Origin: Hyalella azteca
Lineage: Eukaryota; Arthropoda; Malacostraca; Amphipoda; Hyalellidae
DNA: 64,000 nt
NCBI RefSeq assembly: GCF_000764305.2
Contig: NW_025935202.1
Coordinates: 16,088-80,087, forward strand
Direction of reading: 5' to 3'
Made by a program: the position numbers and the translations under genes. Below are positions 10,561-23,270 of the stretch, in pieces; position 1 is the first letter of the stretch, and every line of letters begins with the position of its first letter. A model generated the notes under the pieces. That model had not been told where the DNA came from. It worked only from the letters and a program-made list of their open reading frames with translations, and searched no databases.

Positions 10561-12489
10561 TAAAAAAATCCCTATCGTTATATGACAAAACTAATCTATA
10601 TCTATTTTCTGACGTACTGGAAAGCGAACCCAGTTTGGTAATCGCTAGAAAAATCAAACAGGCCACCATGCACATGCACAGANCTATCAAAACCTTCACT
10701 CAGAGAAATTGATGAGATTTTGTCTAAATAGTGATACTCGGGCCTGCATGTAAATTTTGTTAAGGAAGCGAAAGAAACTGCATGCTAAAATTTTGAAAAC
10801 TTTTAAAATACTACAATCTTGACAATTCAAACGTACTTAATGAAAGCCAGTGAGAATATTATAGTGAATATAGACCTTAATATTTTTGAATGACATTCAA
10901 TATTTCAGGTTTGATACCTTATAAGTTTGAGGACGCGTCACCATTAATACATCTTGTGAGGAAAAGATGCCTTAATGGTATTGATCGTTAGTTTATTCCT
11001 TAATAAAATTCAGATACAGACTAGGCTTCTGCTATACACGCTACTATAGGCTGTATAGCTACATTATAAGTAGCTACATGCGGCTTAGCGTACTTCTGGA
11101 TCTGCTTGGCCACCCAATTGATTTACCTTCCCATCTCCTCAGAATCTGGCCAGAATCTCCTTCCCGACTTTATAGTCGCCTGAGAGTATGAAGAGAGTTG
11201 GCCGAGCCCTGTCATACCGAGCCTGCAAGCGGCCCAGAGCTTCAGCGCTAATTATGAGCGGCTGATCTACGCGCTTCCCGAATATTAGGCGGTACCTGTT
11301 GCAAAGTCTAACTTGCTTCTAAATTTTTTTAGGGTAATATCTTGGTGATTAGAATCTGAATAAACAGCTCGGTGAAGGACGGTGAAAAGATATTCGCTGA
11401 TTATTTTAATCAAATTAAAGCATTATCAACACACGAGACTTACTTACGTTGTTCTCCAAGTATGTTACGTGCAAGCAATGTGCAAGTTACACGCACGTAA
11501 CGTGCTAGGTTTAAATGCCATTCAGTGGCAGTATAATTTATTCAACAATAAATTGAAGATGAAGTTAAAAAACATGACCACTACACCACGAAATTAAAAA
11601 AAACGTATACGCGACACAACGACAAACTGAAAGCCGGTAGTATCAATCTAGCATTCTTGTCCGCAATCCTGGCAACGGATGGCTGAATTTTTAAGAATCC
11701 TGCTCTCCGTAATAATTAAATTATACTGTTGGCTTTTCTTCAGCCGTTTAAAAATTTCTGTATTGATACTAGAAAATAATCGTGTCAAATATAGGTCTTA
11801 TTCTATCTTTTTTAGATGTTATCGCGACTCTTTTGCATATATTCCTCTCATCTTCAGTCAACATACTTTTTGAATCTATAAATACATTGTGCCTCGTTTC
11901 TCTATTCAAACGTTGAATCCTTATGAAGAATAATCTATTTACCGAAAGAAAAAAAAACAATAGTTAAGAAGTTGACCATTTTCAATAATTAAATAATATT
12001 ACATATTATTAAATAAGGGTTTCACCGTAATACCATTACAGCATAAAAAGACAATAGTTGGGTAACAACAGCAAGAAAATTTTGATAATAAATATTATTA
12101 ATGAAGAAGATTTGAATATTACATTAAATTTTGTAGGGTGAAAGGAGCAAGAATGGACACATTGTCCTAATAGGAACACACTTACTTACCCACAGCACAA
12201 GCAAAGAGCACATTAAAACCTAAAAAATCATACCCACAGAACAGCCATATCTCTGATAATGAATATCAGTGCTAAGATATTCATTATCACAGCACTGATA
12301 TAAATCATATATAACACAATAATAGGGAAAGATGATCAAGAAATGCATCGCTGGTTGAATAGTCTAAGAGGGTCTCAATCATTTTTTGAGTGCGGTTCGA
12401 TCAAAGTGTGAATGAAGATGTGAAGATTTTGCTCTCATTTGAGGTTTCACTGCATAAATCATTTACTGGCTATACATAGGGTGGAATCT

Positions 12490-13250
12490 AGATTTCGGCT
12501 GCGAGGGGGTCTTGATATGAATAGTGCTAGACTCTGTCGGTTTATAGACCACAGCAGCGGGGTGGACTTGATATGAATGGTTTATAGACCCCAGCAGCGG
12601 AGTGGACTTGATATGAATAGTTCTAGACCCCAGCAGTGGAGCGGGCTTTATATAAACGGTTTCCAGACCCCAGCAGCGGAGTGGACTTGATATGAATGGT
12701 TTCTAGACCCCAGCAGTGGAGTAGACTTGATATGAATGGTTTCCAGACCCCAGCAGCGGAGTGGACTTGATATGAATAGTTCTAGACCCCAGCAACGGAG
12801 TGGACTTGATATGAATGGTTTCTAGACCCCAGCAGCTGAGTGGACTTGGTATGAATAGTTTCTAGACCCCAGCAGCGGAGTGGACTTGATATGAATAGTT
12901 CTAGACCCCAACTGCGGAGTGGACTTGGTATGAATAGTTTCTAGACCCCAGCAGCGGAGTGGACTTGATATGAATAGTTTCTATACCACAGCAGCGGAGT
13001 GGACTTGATATGAATGGTTTCTAGCCCCCAGCAGCGGGGTGGACTTGATATGAATGGTTTCTAGCCCCCAGCAGCGGGGTGGACTTGATATGAATAGTTT
13101 CTAGACCCCAGCAGCGGAGTGGACTTGATATGAATAGTTCTAAACCTCAGCAGTGGAGTGGACTTGATATGAATAGTTTCTAGACCCCAGCAGCGGAGTG
13201 GACTTGATATGAATAGTTCTAGACCCCAGCAGTGGGGTGGACTTGATATG
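12490..13250. repeat. 40-bp minisatellite, ~19 copies
   Basis: Unit gtggacttgatatgaatagt followed by ttctagaccccagcagcgga. Copies differ by small changes and indels. Confidence 0.95.
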
Positions 13251-14034
13251 AAAGTGATGATTAAAATTGATAATCAACCGAGAAAATTAGCCGCGACGAT
13301 GAACTGCGAACTGTGATGATTTGCTATGATTAACCACGATGATTCAGTGTGAAGATTAACCAGTCCTAAATGAAGGCTCAAAAAAATAACGATGGTAGAC
13401 GACGATGATCCGCGACGATGTTCAACTGAAGACGAAGTGAATAATGTAAGCAGTCCAATTCAAGTCGGAAAATGAATGATAAATTTTCATGAAATTTTGG
13501 ATTTTCGATTAAAATGTATGGATGAATTTCTATATGAAAGTCAAGGAGCGCCTCATGCCGACGCTAGGTTGACACCACCGCAACAATGATCATTTTAAAT
13601 ACTATTGACTCCTTCTATTATCATGCTGCACTGATAACAGAACTAAAATCAGTGTTAACGACGAAATTCAACACTGAAATTATTTTTCATCAATTTCTTA
13701 TTTTCGTCCAGCGGAACGTGGTTGTGAGCGGGCGGCGGTAACGACTTGATGAACGCAACCCTTCAATTCTTGTACTATTTAATTCTACTAACTTTAGTAC
13801 TCGGTGTTTCAACACTGTACGATTTCATCAAGTATTCCGGTATTTCTAAACGCAATCAAACAAATCAAGAAAACTTTTCATGTTATCACTCGATGTTTCA
13901 AGATATCGGTATGTTATTGCGTGACACGGAAGCAAAAAGCACACGCACTTCACTTCACGCTTTTCAGGGGACAACTGAAGACTTCGTGCCAAGTCCCCCT
14001 AGTCCCCAACCCACCACATCAAGTCCCTCCCTCC

Positions 14035-14175
14035 TGATTGGCTCCGCCTTGCGCATCACTCTACCCACCTTCTTTCTCATCAGCCAATCAGAAGCGGGGA
14101 TTTTTGAGAGACTCCTCCCCTTCATTCCTATTCAAGTTGTAATACGGAGAGATTAAGAACCGCCCATCGTAATCC
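14035..14175. promoter_or_regulatory. CCAAT/GC-box cluster in duplication copy B
   Basis: Same divergent CCAAT boxes and GC-box-like words as in copy A (gattggctccgcc, then cagccaatcagaagcgggg, where one G of the copy-A GC box is changed). Confidence 0.28.
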
Positions 14176-14844
14176 TGAATAGGAGTTATTCAATTGGTGG
14201 TCGGAATTCAGCCTTAAGGATTCTATTGCAAGGATTCATACGAAGAATCTTAAGAATTGGCAAATTTAGCCACTTTTCGACCTCTGAAAATTATTGCAGT
14301 TGACCGCAAGCGGAGGCGGGGGCCAAGGGGAACATTTTCCTGCGTGTCCCTCCCTTTTCATTCCCCTCGTGGGTGGCCTCTCTCTCCCTCTCCCCTTCCA
14401 TGCTTCTCCTGCCGAGGATCCAACTCCCCATTTGCATGTCCCGCCCCCTTCCGCGTGCCCAGCTGGAGCCTCACCTTCACCACCGCGGCCTCCACTTCAC
14501 CACCTGAACCTTCCTTTCACCATCTGGGCCTTCCTCCCCCCCCCTCTTGGAACTTCCCTTTACAACCGAGACCTGCCCTCTCCCACCGCAGCCTACCCTC
14601 TGGTACGAGGCCTACCCTCTACCATCAGGGTATACCGTTTACTTTCGAGGCCTCTTCTGTAGCTACGGGACCACCCAACTACCACGGTGGCCTTCCCTCT
14701 ACTACGCAGGGCAACTCAACTACCATGGAGTGTAGCATCCCCCGCTACCATCACGCTTTACCCTCTATACTACCAGAGACTCTTCTCTACCACCAAATGA
14801 AATATTTTTTTCTAACATGTCCAATTCAAGGCCCGAGGCCATGA

Positions 14845-15030
14845 TTTGACTATACAGACTAAGTTCAACCAAGTCAAGGTGGCGCCCAAACAACTGACTG
14901 TACAGACTCCATACAATCAAGTCAAGACGGGGCCAAAACATCTGACTGTACAGACTCCATATACAACCAAATCAAGCCGGGGCCCAAACAACTGACTGTA
15001 CAGACTCCATACAACCAAGTCAAGACGGGA
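14845..15030. repeat. ~55-bp minisatellite within copy B
   Basis: About four units containing ctgactgtacagactccata and caaccaagtcaagacggg. Copy A has a single unit at the matching place. Confidence 0.9.
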
Positions 15031-16274
15031 ACGGAAAGTTGTATTTTAATATACAAATCAATTCGCGTAAAAGTTCTGTAGAGATTATTATTCATTTAAG
15101 TTTAAATTCTAATGCGTACGTATGTGTAAAACTCGAACATTTCTTTTGTTTATTGGGTCGCTCCTGAAGGTGCATTTTATTAAATACGAAGAAAATCTTG
15201 AATTTTCGATGAATGTTAATTTGTCCACGAAAAATTCATGCGATATAACTGCAAGACCGAGATTCTGCATGAATAAAGTCGCATTCACATTCATTAGGAA
15301 ATTATAATAATGGTGACCACGAGGGCAGCTAATTAAGAAACTGAATAGTTTGAATTTGAATTGAATATGCTATATAGTTGCATATTCAATTTAAATAACA
15401 TTTATTAATAAAAACTACATGAATTCCATTTGGATAATAAAACTGAACATTCGAATGAATAAAACGTGATTGCTGAGAAGAAATTTAAATTTTTTGGCCT
15501 GAGAAATATTTACAAGAAATTGACACGGGCGCTCGATTTGAGGAATTCCATAATTCCATAATTCATAATCGTGAAATTAATTATTTCGAGAAATTCATTA
15601 TTAGGAAAAATTCATTATTTTGGAGAATATTGAAAATTACAAAAAAAAATTAATGTATCATTATTTAAGCTAATATATTATCTCCCATTGTTGCATGATG
15701 GCGACGTCATAAATAATAATTAGCCATGCCTCTCGTATATTAATTAAACACGTATATGTATAGTTTTGGATAGTTTTTCTTCACTATTCAAACAATGCAA
15801 GTAGAGAATAATCCGTTTTTTAAACAAATAACGGTTTGGAAACGTTTTTTTGCGTCGTCTTCCTAGACTCGTAATTTAATTAAGCTTAGATTTTTAATCT
15901 GTATTCATAACACCCTGTATATGTTTGTACTAACCTTTCAAATTTTCAAATTCAAGTGTTGTAAAACTCTTCCCCACTTGATATTGAATGTAGTTGCATT
16001 CGAAACGTCGTAAATTAAAATAAAATATCGCGCTCGTAAACCAAGCTTATATTTGAATTTTCAATTCCTATCCAAAACCTAATTCACCGATTATAGAAAA
16101 ACAATTTTCAAAATTGTCAATAAGAAATACTCTCTGGTCATCAATGAGCTGTGCCATCAATGTGAATAATTCAATGTTGGTTTCACTATCCGTAGACAAC
16201 GAAATTCGCCCCCCCCCCATCCCCCCTCTGTCCAAAATAGTGACAGCGCGAGCTGAGAGTGAACGTATACAGCA

Positions 16275-16395
16275 CCGTTACACTCTTTTATCCGTTACAC
16301 TCTTTTATCCGTTACACTCTTTTATCCGTTACACTCTTTTATCCGTTACACTCTTTTATCCGTTAGATAGTTCACCGTTACACTCTTTTATCCGG
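16275..16395. repeat. 17-bp array
   Basis: About seven copies of ccgttacactcttttat, one interrupted. Confidence 0.95.
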
Positions 16396-16732
16396 CCAAA
16401 CTGAGTCAGGTTAACCCACATTATTAAAGGGACAAAAAGTGCAGCGCTATTTAAATTGGACATACAGTATATTATATAGTACGATAACAGTCATTTTTAT
16501 GAGCGCACCAATACCTTTATAATTTATTTAAAAGGATATAGGCTTAATTAGTGTTTTAACTTCCCGATGTTCGCTCACAAATTCAGCACAAAAGTTATAG
16601 GCAAAAAGGAAGGAAAAATCAAAATTCGACGTAAAAATAAGACTAATTTTTTTGTGTGTAGGGGAGAAGATAATGCCGGAGCTTCGTCCAGCCTGCATTC
16701 ACCATACACGTGCACGACAGTGAAGGAGGCAA

Positions 16733-16986
16733 ATGGCATCCTGTAACATACCAAACATTCAATACTGTCTATTACTTTACTACTGTCTGTTACTGTACTG
16801 CTCTGAGCTCGTTTTGTGGGCAAGAAAGCGTGTCAATTTTTGGACAACATGAACCATTGAAATATCTGCGTGTAGGTTGGCACCTTTTCAACTATACTAA
16901 TCATCCACAAGCATTTATCGCTAACTATGATCATTACCATTCCGTGACACCATCTAAAATTTGCAACAGTGGAAACAATCTTTTCC
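16733..16986. repeat. Dispersed duplicated segment, copy 1 left part
   Basis: Starts tggcatcctgtaacatacca and matches 21693-21960 closely, including the ggacaacatgaaccattgaa block. The match continues on the far side of the inserted transposon, at 17690-18240. The shared block is why two minus-strand frames (16575-16823 and 21550-21783) begin with the same thirty codons; I do not call either a gene. Confidence 0.85.
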
Positions 16987-17660
16987 TAAAATAAGCGTAA
17001 AGGTGCCTGTACACGGGGAAAGTACTGGTCACCAGTTCATCCGCCGCTTGAACTGTCCACGCTACTTGCCTCGTGTATAGGGGTTCAGCCGCTTCAGAGG
17101 CATGTGCCCGAGACGCGGCCGAGAGGGACAACGATGTGTTGATTTTTTCGCCGGAGAAGCGGCTAGTAGCGCTGTTGCTGCCATGGTGACAGCATCTGTG
17201 CCGCTCTTGTGATGGTATCTTTGGTCAAGTGAATCATGGCAAGTTTGAACGATAATGGTTCTAAGAAGAACCCAACAAAGTGGAGTCCAGACGATATTCA
17301 ATTATTTTTTTAGATATTCCAAAAATATGAATTAATGTGGAATTTACGCCATGCTGGTTACTCAAACAAAATGGAGAGAGAAAGTAGTATTTTGAAACTG
17401 AAAGAAGACCTTATTAGTCAGGGTTTAGCTGTTCCCGACACTGCATTTTTAAGGGCTAGAATAAAGAGTATAAAAACGACGTTCAAACTAGAGTTGTTGA
17501 AGGTGATCCCACTATCCATTTTCAAAGACCTCACTCGACGGCTTCTAACGCCGCACTGGCGGACGTGAACGAGAAGAAATCGGCACCTTATACTGTCCTC
17601 GTATACAGGCTCACTTGCCGGATAGTCACCAAGCGGCCAACATTTGCCGGATCTACTTGC
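16987..17660 (+). mobile_element. DNA transposon relic with MADF gene (PIF/Harbinger-associated type)
   Basis: The left end, aggtgcctgtacacgg with ttgcctcgtgtataggggtt inside it, and the right-end ggcaccttatactgtcctcg and cctcgtatacagg are related words in opposite sense, suggesting terminal inverted repeats. The interior encodes a MADF-like protein. The element is absent from the parallel segment near 21950, which acts as an empty site. MADF accessory proteins are typical of PIF/Harbinger elements; that class assignment is inference, and no transposase is present. Confidence 0.55.
17236..17568 (+). pseudogene. MADF/SANT-like DNA-binding protein remnant
   Basis: From ATG 17236 the frame reads NPTKWSPDDIQLFF and then hits TAG at codon 26 (17311). 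It continues with QKYELMWNLRHAGYSNK, LKEDLISQGLAV and RARIKSIKTTFKLELLKV before losing similarity. The order (Trp, then Y-x-LW-N, then a tyrosine and basic turn, then a basic R-x-K-x-L-x-x-x-F-x-x-E-L helix) is the MADF pattern of transposon accessory and Adf-1-like factors. The in-frame stop and short length (about 110 codons) indicate a dead copy. Alternative: a truncated host MADF gene, less likely given the transposon-like ends. Confidence 0.6.
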
Positions 17661-17689
17661 CGCCTGCACTGTCCCATGTACAAGCAGCT

Positions 17690-18240
17690 TTATGCACACC
17701 ATCACATCAACCTACCCCCCTCTTTCCCCCCAAAATACATCATTTTAATCAATAATAGTGGCCAACATTGTGCACGTAGCATAGTTACATTTGTTTGCCG
17801 CCCCAAATCTATTCAGAATGAGCCACAAGAAGCAAAAAGTGCTTAGCTCTTTGGATAAACCCAGTGTTTTCTCTGAGTTTAAGTCAAGACAAGCTATCGT
17901 GACAACTGCAACAACCACACAGACTTGGCAACTAGTGACGGCCAGTAAAACTTTCAAGTACTATCCGCTACATTTTACCGTACTATTGGCCTCGTGTGTA
18001 TATGCGCTACTGGCCACGGAAGAATCCAGTAACTATTTACACGAGGCCAGTAGCATGGTTATTAGTGGCAGGAAGCATATACGGCCAGTAAAACTTTCAA
18101 GTACTATTTGCCACTATTTACCCTACCACTGGCCTCGTGTATATGCGCTACTGGCCACGGAAGAATCCAGTAACTATTTACACGAGCCCAGTGACAGGTT
18201 ATTAGTGGCAGGCAGCATATAAACTTTGTACCGGCCGCCA
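17690..18240. repeat. Dispersed duplicated segment, copy 1 right part
   Basis: Matches 22440-22772 (gtgcacgtagcatagttac, gccgccccaaatc, agccacaagaagcaaaaagt). Inside is a tandem pair of a 110-120 bp unit with gccagtaaaactttcaagta and ctactggccacggaagaatc. Confidence 0.8.
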
Positions 18241-18284
18241 CTAGTGGCCCCTTGTACAAGCACCATTAGTATTCGTTCATTGCA

Positions 18285-18375
18285 GCCTGGCCTACAAGCA
18301 GAATGTTTGCAGGTTACCGGGACTCAAACCTACGACTCGTTGCTCCACCGATCTCATCAAGTCCGCCGGCGATCA
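18285..18375 (-). mobile_element. Possible tRNA-derived SINE fragment
   Basis: On the minus strand, ggtggagcaacgag followed by gtaggtttgagtcccgg resembles a spaced A box and B box (ggtttgagtccc). No cloverleaf could be completed, so a tRNA gene is not called. From 18400 to 19545 I see only AT-rich sequence without a gene. Confidence 0.3.
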
Positions 18376-19559
18376 AAAATAATAAAATTACCAATAAATA
18401 TACAAAGATAAGGCAGTGAAAAACGAATATTAAAGCAGGAATATTTATTAGAACAATGCTAACTTATATATTACGAATACAATACCAATACCATTAATAA
18501 TATAGTGAAGGAAGCGTGCAGAAGTGCACTCACTATCACGCACGTTTGTATTGTTGGAACGCTTGACGTGCCGTTTATATAAGCTTAACAAGCAAGTCTT
18601 TTAAATGAACTTCGCACAGCCGAAGCAGGAATATAAAATCGCATTTAAATAAAGTAAGATTTTCTCAGCCGGGAACAAACTTGCTACAAAATTCATGTAT
18701 AGTTAAATTCAAATGAATTTAGAGCAATGAATGTGAAAGCATGGAAATGAATTTAAAAAAGTAGGCAAAAAAAAGTAGAGCAATATATTTTTTTTTCGGA
18801 AGGATTATCTTAAGGACCAAGTAAACAATCGCAGCTATATATAGTCGATAACATAGAATAAACTAATTAATAAAATATTAAACATTTCATTGATGATTAG
18901 CTGAGTTGTAAAGCAAGCATTTAATAACTAATAAGAAACTAAGTAACTAATTAGTAACTGAAATGAAGATATGTGTGAGTCTTGGTTAATTAGTTCGTTA
19001 ACGAGCTCAACTTAAGTCAACAAAGCTCTAGACGCATAGGATATACATAGGCAAATAATCTAGCATAACCTAGAACACAGGCAGGCAAGTAGAGGAAAAA
19101 AGCAAAACCTTCAGTGGATACAAAATTGAAAAATAAACTTTTTAATATTCCCTTCAAATACAAAATGACACAAGTCAAAATTTTGGACTACTCTTAAAAA
19201 ATTTTTTCATTGCAATCAAGGATTTTGCGATTTTGCATTTCCCGTAGGAATACCAATAGTGGCGTGCAAGTCCAGCCCCCATAGGAATACCATTACATCT
19301 TTCCCAACAAATAGAATGTAACAAATCTAATAACCATGAAACGGAACATAAATAAGAGAGAAAATTACGCTGTTAATGCGAAGAAATACAAGGAAAAGAG
19401 GAGCAGGGATAGAGGGCGACACAGCAACATGGTTAACGAAAGGTTAAAGGTTAGGGGGAATTATTGAGGGTTTGGTTGACATGTTTGATTAGGTGGATAG
19501 TGCTAGGGTACATGAACTAGTTAATAGATACGCATTATAGTGAGGAGTAGAGGGTACAA

Positions 19560-19750
19560 GTGCACATAGATCACTAGTGTACTAACTAGCGTGGCAGTGT
19601 AGTGCACTAGTGTCCATAGATCACTAGTGTACTTACTGTGTGGCAGTGTAGTGCACTAGTGTCCATAGATCACTAGTGTACTAACTGTGTGGCAGTGTAG
19701 TGCACTAGTGTCCATAGATCACTAGTGTACTAACTGTGTGGCAGTGTAGT
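19560..19750. repeat. 49-bp array, short locus
   Basis: About four copies of the unit agatcactagtgtactaact plus gtgtggcagtgtagtgcact plus agtgtccat. The same unit makes up 22774-23270. Confidence 0.95.
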
Positions 19751-19751
19751 G

Positions 19752-19862
19752 CAATGACTAACTGCACGGCGGCTGACGCTTGGGTGACTAACTGCACGGC
19801 GGCTGACGCTTGGGTGAACAACTGCACTGCGGCTGACGCTTGGGTGACTCAGGCCGCTAAAA
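19752..19862. repeat. 30-bp array
   Basis: Three to four copies of actgcacggcggctgacgct followed by tgggtgacta. Confidence 0.9.
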
Positions 19863-20846
19863 TGTCGAAATTTTTTCCGATCTCTGCGCCGCATTGAGAC
19901 GAAATGACGCGACATCTAGACATGCATGATGATGCAGCATCTAAAGTGGACCGTTATTTGAATAAAGTCCCTCTGATATCCCTGAGTGTTGGTTCTAATC
20001 CCTCCCCCAGGTTCCTCACGAACCGGGGAAGCTTCCCAGGCCAGCGCCGCTGTTAACCTTTATCGTTTTCAGGATTTTTCAGGCCAGGGTTATCGGCCAG
20101 GCCGAGTTTTTGTATCGACAGCGCGTGCCTATCGCAAGTAAAAATTATCACATGCGATTTTTGTTCGGAAATGAACGTGCAGAGAACGCTTCTGACATGG
20201 CGGCACGCTGAAAAATACTTGTGTCAGGAACTGCGCATGCCATGTGTGCGACTGCCGTGTGTATGTGTACTTTGAGTGACACCTGCATGGATACTTTGAA
20301 TATTAGTGCACGTAGTTATGTAAATATTCAAAGTATTTATAAAATACACAAATCAATATCCCATCAATTGGATTTTTAGCATTGAAGGAATAATTCCATT
20401 AATGGCATGTATGCCATCAATTTGTGTAGTTACGCAAAATTTGTTCCTTAACACAAGTTTAATTGAATACCAGATGGTATCCTATTCACCATGCAGATGG
20501 TATATCTTATTTATTATTCTCCTGTTGTTTTTCTCTATTTGGTATATCAGGCTTTTTGTGGAATTGTACAGTTCAAATATAATGTTTCCGGGAGATAATT
20601 TATTATTGTCTAAAACACAAAAATTTGGAACCGTAAAAAAAAATCCGAAACATTCTGAAAGATTAGAAAATTTAGTAAAAGTGAGATTGAGTCTATTCAT
20701 CAATAAAAAAATTCTCGTGTGGTTTCATATTCACGTGTATCGTGTAGTTATTTCCACCTAAATTTCCGTATTCAATGCTTCCCATATCTTAAAAATGAAT
20801 GTTGTCACATTCAAAATGTAGTTAATAAATTAAAATTTTTTAACTA

Positions 20847-21156
20847 AACCTGCATTTTGATCAACCAGCGTCATCTGAAGAACATTATTCGACCATGAAA
20901 ATTTAAATCAATTTTATGTTCTATAACCGCTCGTGTTTAAACAAGCTTATTCTGCCGTCTAATACTAACATATTACAATTATGTATACACGTATACATAA
21001 TCAATCAAACATGTATACATAACTGTAATATGTTAGTATTAGATGGCAGAATAAGCTTGTTTAAACACGGAAGGTTAATGACCATAGAATTGATTTAAAT
21101 TTCCATGGTCGAACAATATTCTTCAGGTGACGTTGGTTGATCAAAATGCAGGTTAA
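20847..21156. repeat. ~310-bp near-perfect palindrome (fold-back/MITE-like)
   Basis: Left arm starts aacctgcattttgatcaacc and the right arm ends ggttgatcaaaatgcaggtt. The arms of about 150 bp pair through gtctaatactaacatattac with gtaatatgttagtattagat, leaving a small centre around 20990-21010 (tatacacgtata and caatcaaacatg). No coding capacity. Confidence 0.9.
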
Positions 21157-21692
21157 GGAATAAATTTTATTTTATTTACTATGTTTCGAATGAGTCTTGA
21201 TCAACACTATGTGATGTAAACATTATGTATATATTAAAAATACAACAAAAAGGAAAGCGAATAACATGTCAAGAGCAAGACATGCTAAAGAAAAACAATA
21301 CACCTCCTCAACATACGCAGGATTTATACTAAACCATTTCCTCTACTGGCCAGTGTAATTGAGTTACTGAAACATTCGGTACTTTCTCCGCAGACTTGAT
21401 GCGCGCAGGTATTCACATTTTAAGGGATACCCCGTTAAAAATGATCTTTTTCTTTCTCGCGTCTCGTCTGAACACAAGTTACGTTTTAAACGAAGAGGTA
21501 TTTCAATTGATTTTATGTAGTAATTTTTAATTTGTAATGAATCATTAACTTAAATATAAAAGTTCATTATCTCATTTAACGAGTTCATCAATGAATCCAG
21601 GTCTGTGCGCCTCTCAGAATTTGCAATATCAGGAAAACTTATCTTCAGTATCAGTGCGAGCACCAAAGGAATCAATAAAGAGCTAAGAAAAT

Positions 21693-21960
21693 TTGGCATC
21701 CTGTAACATACCAAACATTCAATACTGTCTATTACTTTACTACTGTCTGTTACTGTACTGCTCTGAGCTCGTTTTGTGGGCAAGAAACTGTGTCAATATT
21801 TGGACAACATGAACCATTGAAATATCTGCGTGTAGGTCAGCACGCTTCCAGCTATACTAATCATGTACCAACATTTATCCCTAACTATGATCATCATCAT
21901 TCCGTGACACCATCTAGAAATAGCAACAGTAACAACATTCTTTCCCTCCAAACGATCGTC
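21693..21960. repeat. Dispersed duplicated segment, copy 2 left part
   Basis: Closely matches 16733-16985. Here the neighbouring sequence is not the MADF transposon but an insertion of about 440 bp (roughly 22000-22437) that includes a SINE. Confidence 0.85.
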
Positions 21961-22054
21961 ATGCACAGCATCCACCTACCGCCCTTCCCCCTCAAAAATA
22001 CATTTACACGACGTATTGACTATATTTCTACAAAAATAACATATAAACTGTATG

Positions 22055-22270
22055 TATATAACAGGGTGGCCCAGTGGTTACAGTTCAGAGTACCAAGACT
22101 GGAGCAGAGAGGCGCGGGTTCGATCCCAGCTCTGTGCGCCAGTTTCTGGTCAGAATTCGCGAGAAGGCCGGGCGGTTAAGCACAGCAGAATTGTAGCAGT
22201 GAGTTGCGAGTTCGAGACCGCAAGAAGCAGTGGATGTTCTGCGATGTTAAGAATCGGCGACAGGCCTACG
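22055..22270 (+). mobile_element. tRNA-derived SINE
   Basis: The head reads gggtggcccagtggttacag (A-box-like, from 22062) and has a canonical B box, ggttcgatccc, at 22117-22127. It is followed by ccagtttctggtcagaattc and gccgggcggttaagcacagc. A second B-box-like agttcgagacc is at about 22209. The same body, inverted, is at 55085-55305. The tRNA-like promoter plus dispersed copies support a SINE; acceptor-stem pairing is not evident. Confidence 0.75.
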
Positions 22271-22439
22271 GCCAACAAACACTGAAACCGCTATTCTTAT
22301 TATCTTCAGTTCACCTCAACGATGGTTTTCACATAAAACTTTTAAAACAACATAGTTTTCCGTCTCACCATCAGCTTGCAGCTGTGGATAAGGCCAACGC
22401 GAGTTTCCTGGCCAAGTCATATAAATGAATAGGTCATTT

Positions 22440-22772
22440 TATTCAAGAATAGTAACACACTTTGTGCACGTAGCATAGTTACGTCTGTTTGCCGCCCCAA
22501 ATCGGTTCAGGATGAGCCACAAGCAAAAAGTGCTTAGTTATTTGGATAAACCCAGTGTTTTCTCTGAGTGTAAGTCAAGACAAGATATCGTGACAACTGC
22601 AACAACCACAAAGGCTTGGCAATGCGTGCCTTAAGGTGCTTCTACACGAGACCACTAGTGGCGGCCAGTAAAACTTTCAAGTACTATTTGCCACTATTTA
22701 CCCTACCACTGGCCTCGTGTATATGCGCTACTGGCCACGGAAGAATCCAGTAACTATTTACACGAGCCCAGT
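22440..22772. repeat. Dispersed duplicated segment, copy 2 right part
   Basis: Matches 17755-18195 but breaks off at acacgagcccagt, directly before the N at 22773 and the 49-bp array. Confidence 0.85.
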
Positions 22773-22773
22773 N

Positions 22774-23270
22774 AGATCACTAGTGTACTAACTGTGTGGC
22801 AGTGTAGTGCACTAGTGTCCATAGATCACTAGTGTACTAACTGTGTGGCAGTGTAGTGCACTAGTGTCCATAGATCACTAGTGTACTAACTGTGTGGCAG
22901 TGTAGTGCACTAGTGTCCATAGATCACTAGTGTACTAACTGTGTGGCAGTGTAGTGCACTAGTGTCCATAGATCACTAGTGTACTAACTGTGTGGCAGTG
23001 TAGTGCACTAGTGTCCATAGATCACTAGTGTACTAACTGTGTGGCAGTGTAGTGCACTAGTGTCCATAGATCACTAGTGTACTAACTGTGTGGCAGTGTA
23101 GTGCATTAGTGTCCATAGATCACTAGTGTACTAACTGTGTGGCAGTGTAGTGCACTAGTGTCCATAGATCACTAGTGTACTAACTCGTAGCAGTGTAGTG
23201 CACTAGTGTCCATAGATCACTAGTGTACTAACTCGTGTAGCAGTGTAGTGCACTAGTGTCCATAGTGCAC
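22774..23270. repeat. 49-bp array, long locus
   Basis: About ten copies of the unit seen at 19560-19750, nearly identical to each other, beginning directly after a single N. Confidence 0.95.

Larger units (their letters stand above)
13537..16733. repeat. Segmental duplication, copy B
   Basis: Partner of 5247-8375. Starts at aaagtcaaggagcgcctcat, as copy A does, and ends at the 166-bp block 16567-16732. It differs by an expanded 55-bp minisatellite (14845-15030), a 17-bp array (16275-16395), and lack of the (AT)n tract. The right end abuts another dispersed repeat that starts at 16733. Confidence 0.9.

Noticed and set aside
22055..22130. tRNA gene
   Set aside because: A- and B-box-like words are present, but acceptor and anticodon stems do not pair and a second diverged copy exists, so a SINE is the better reading.
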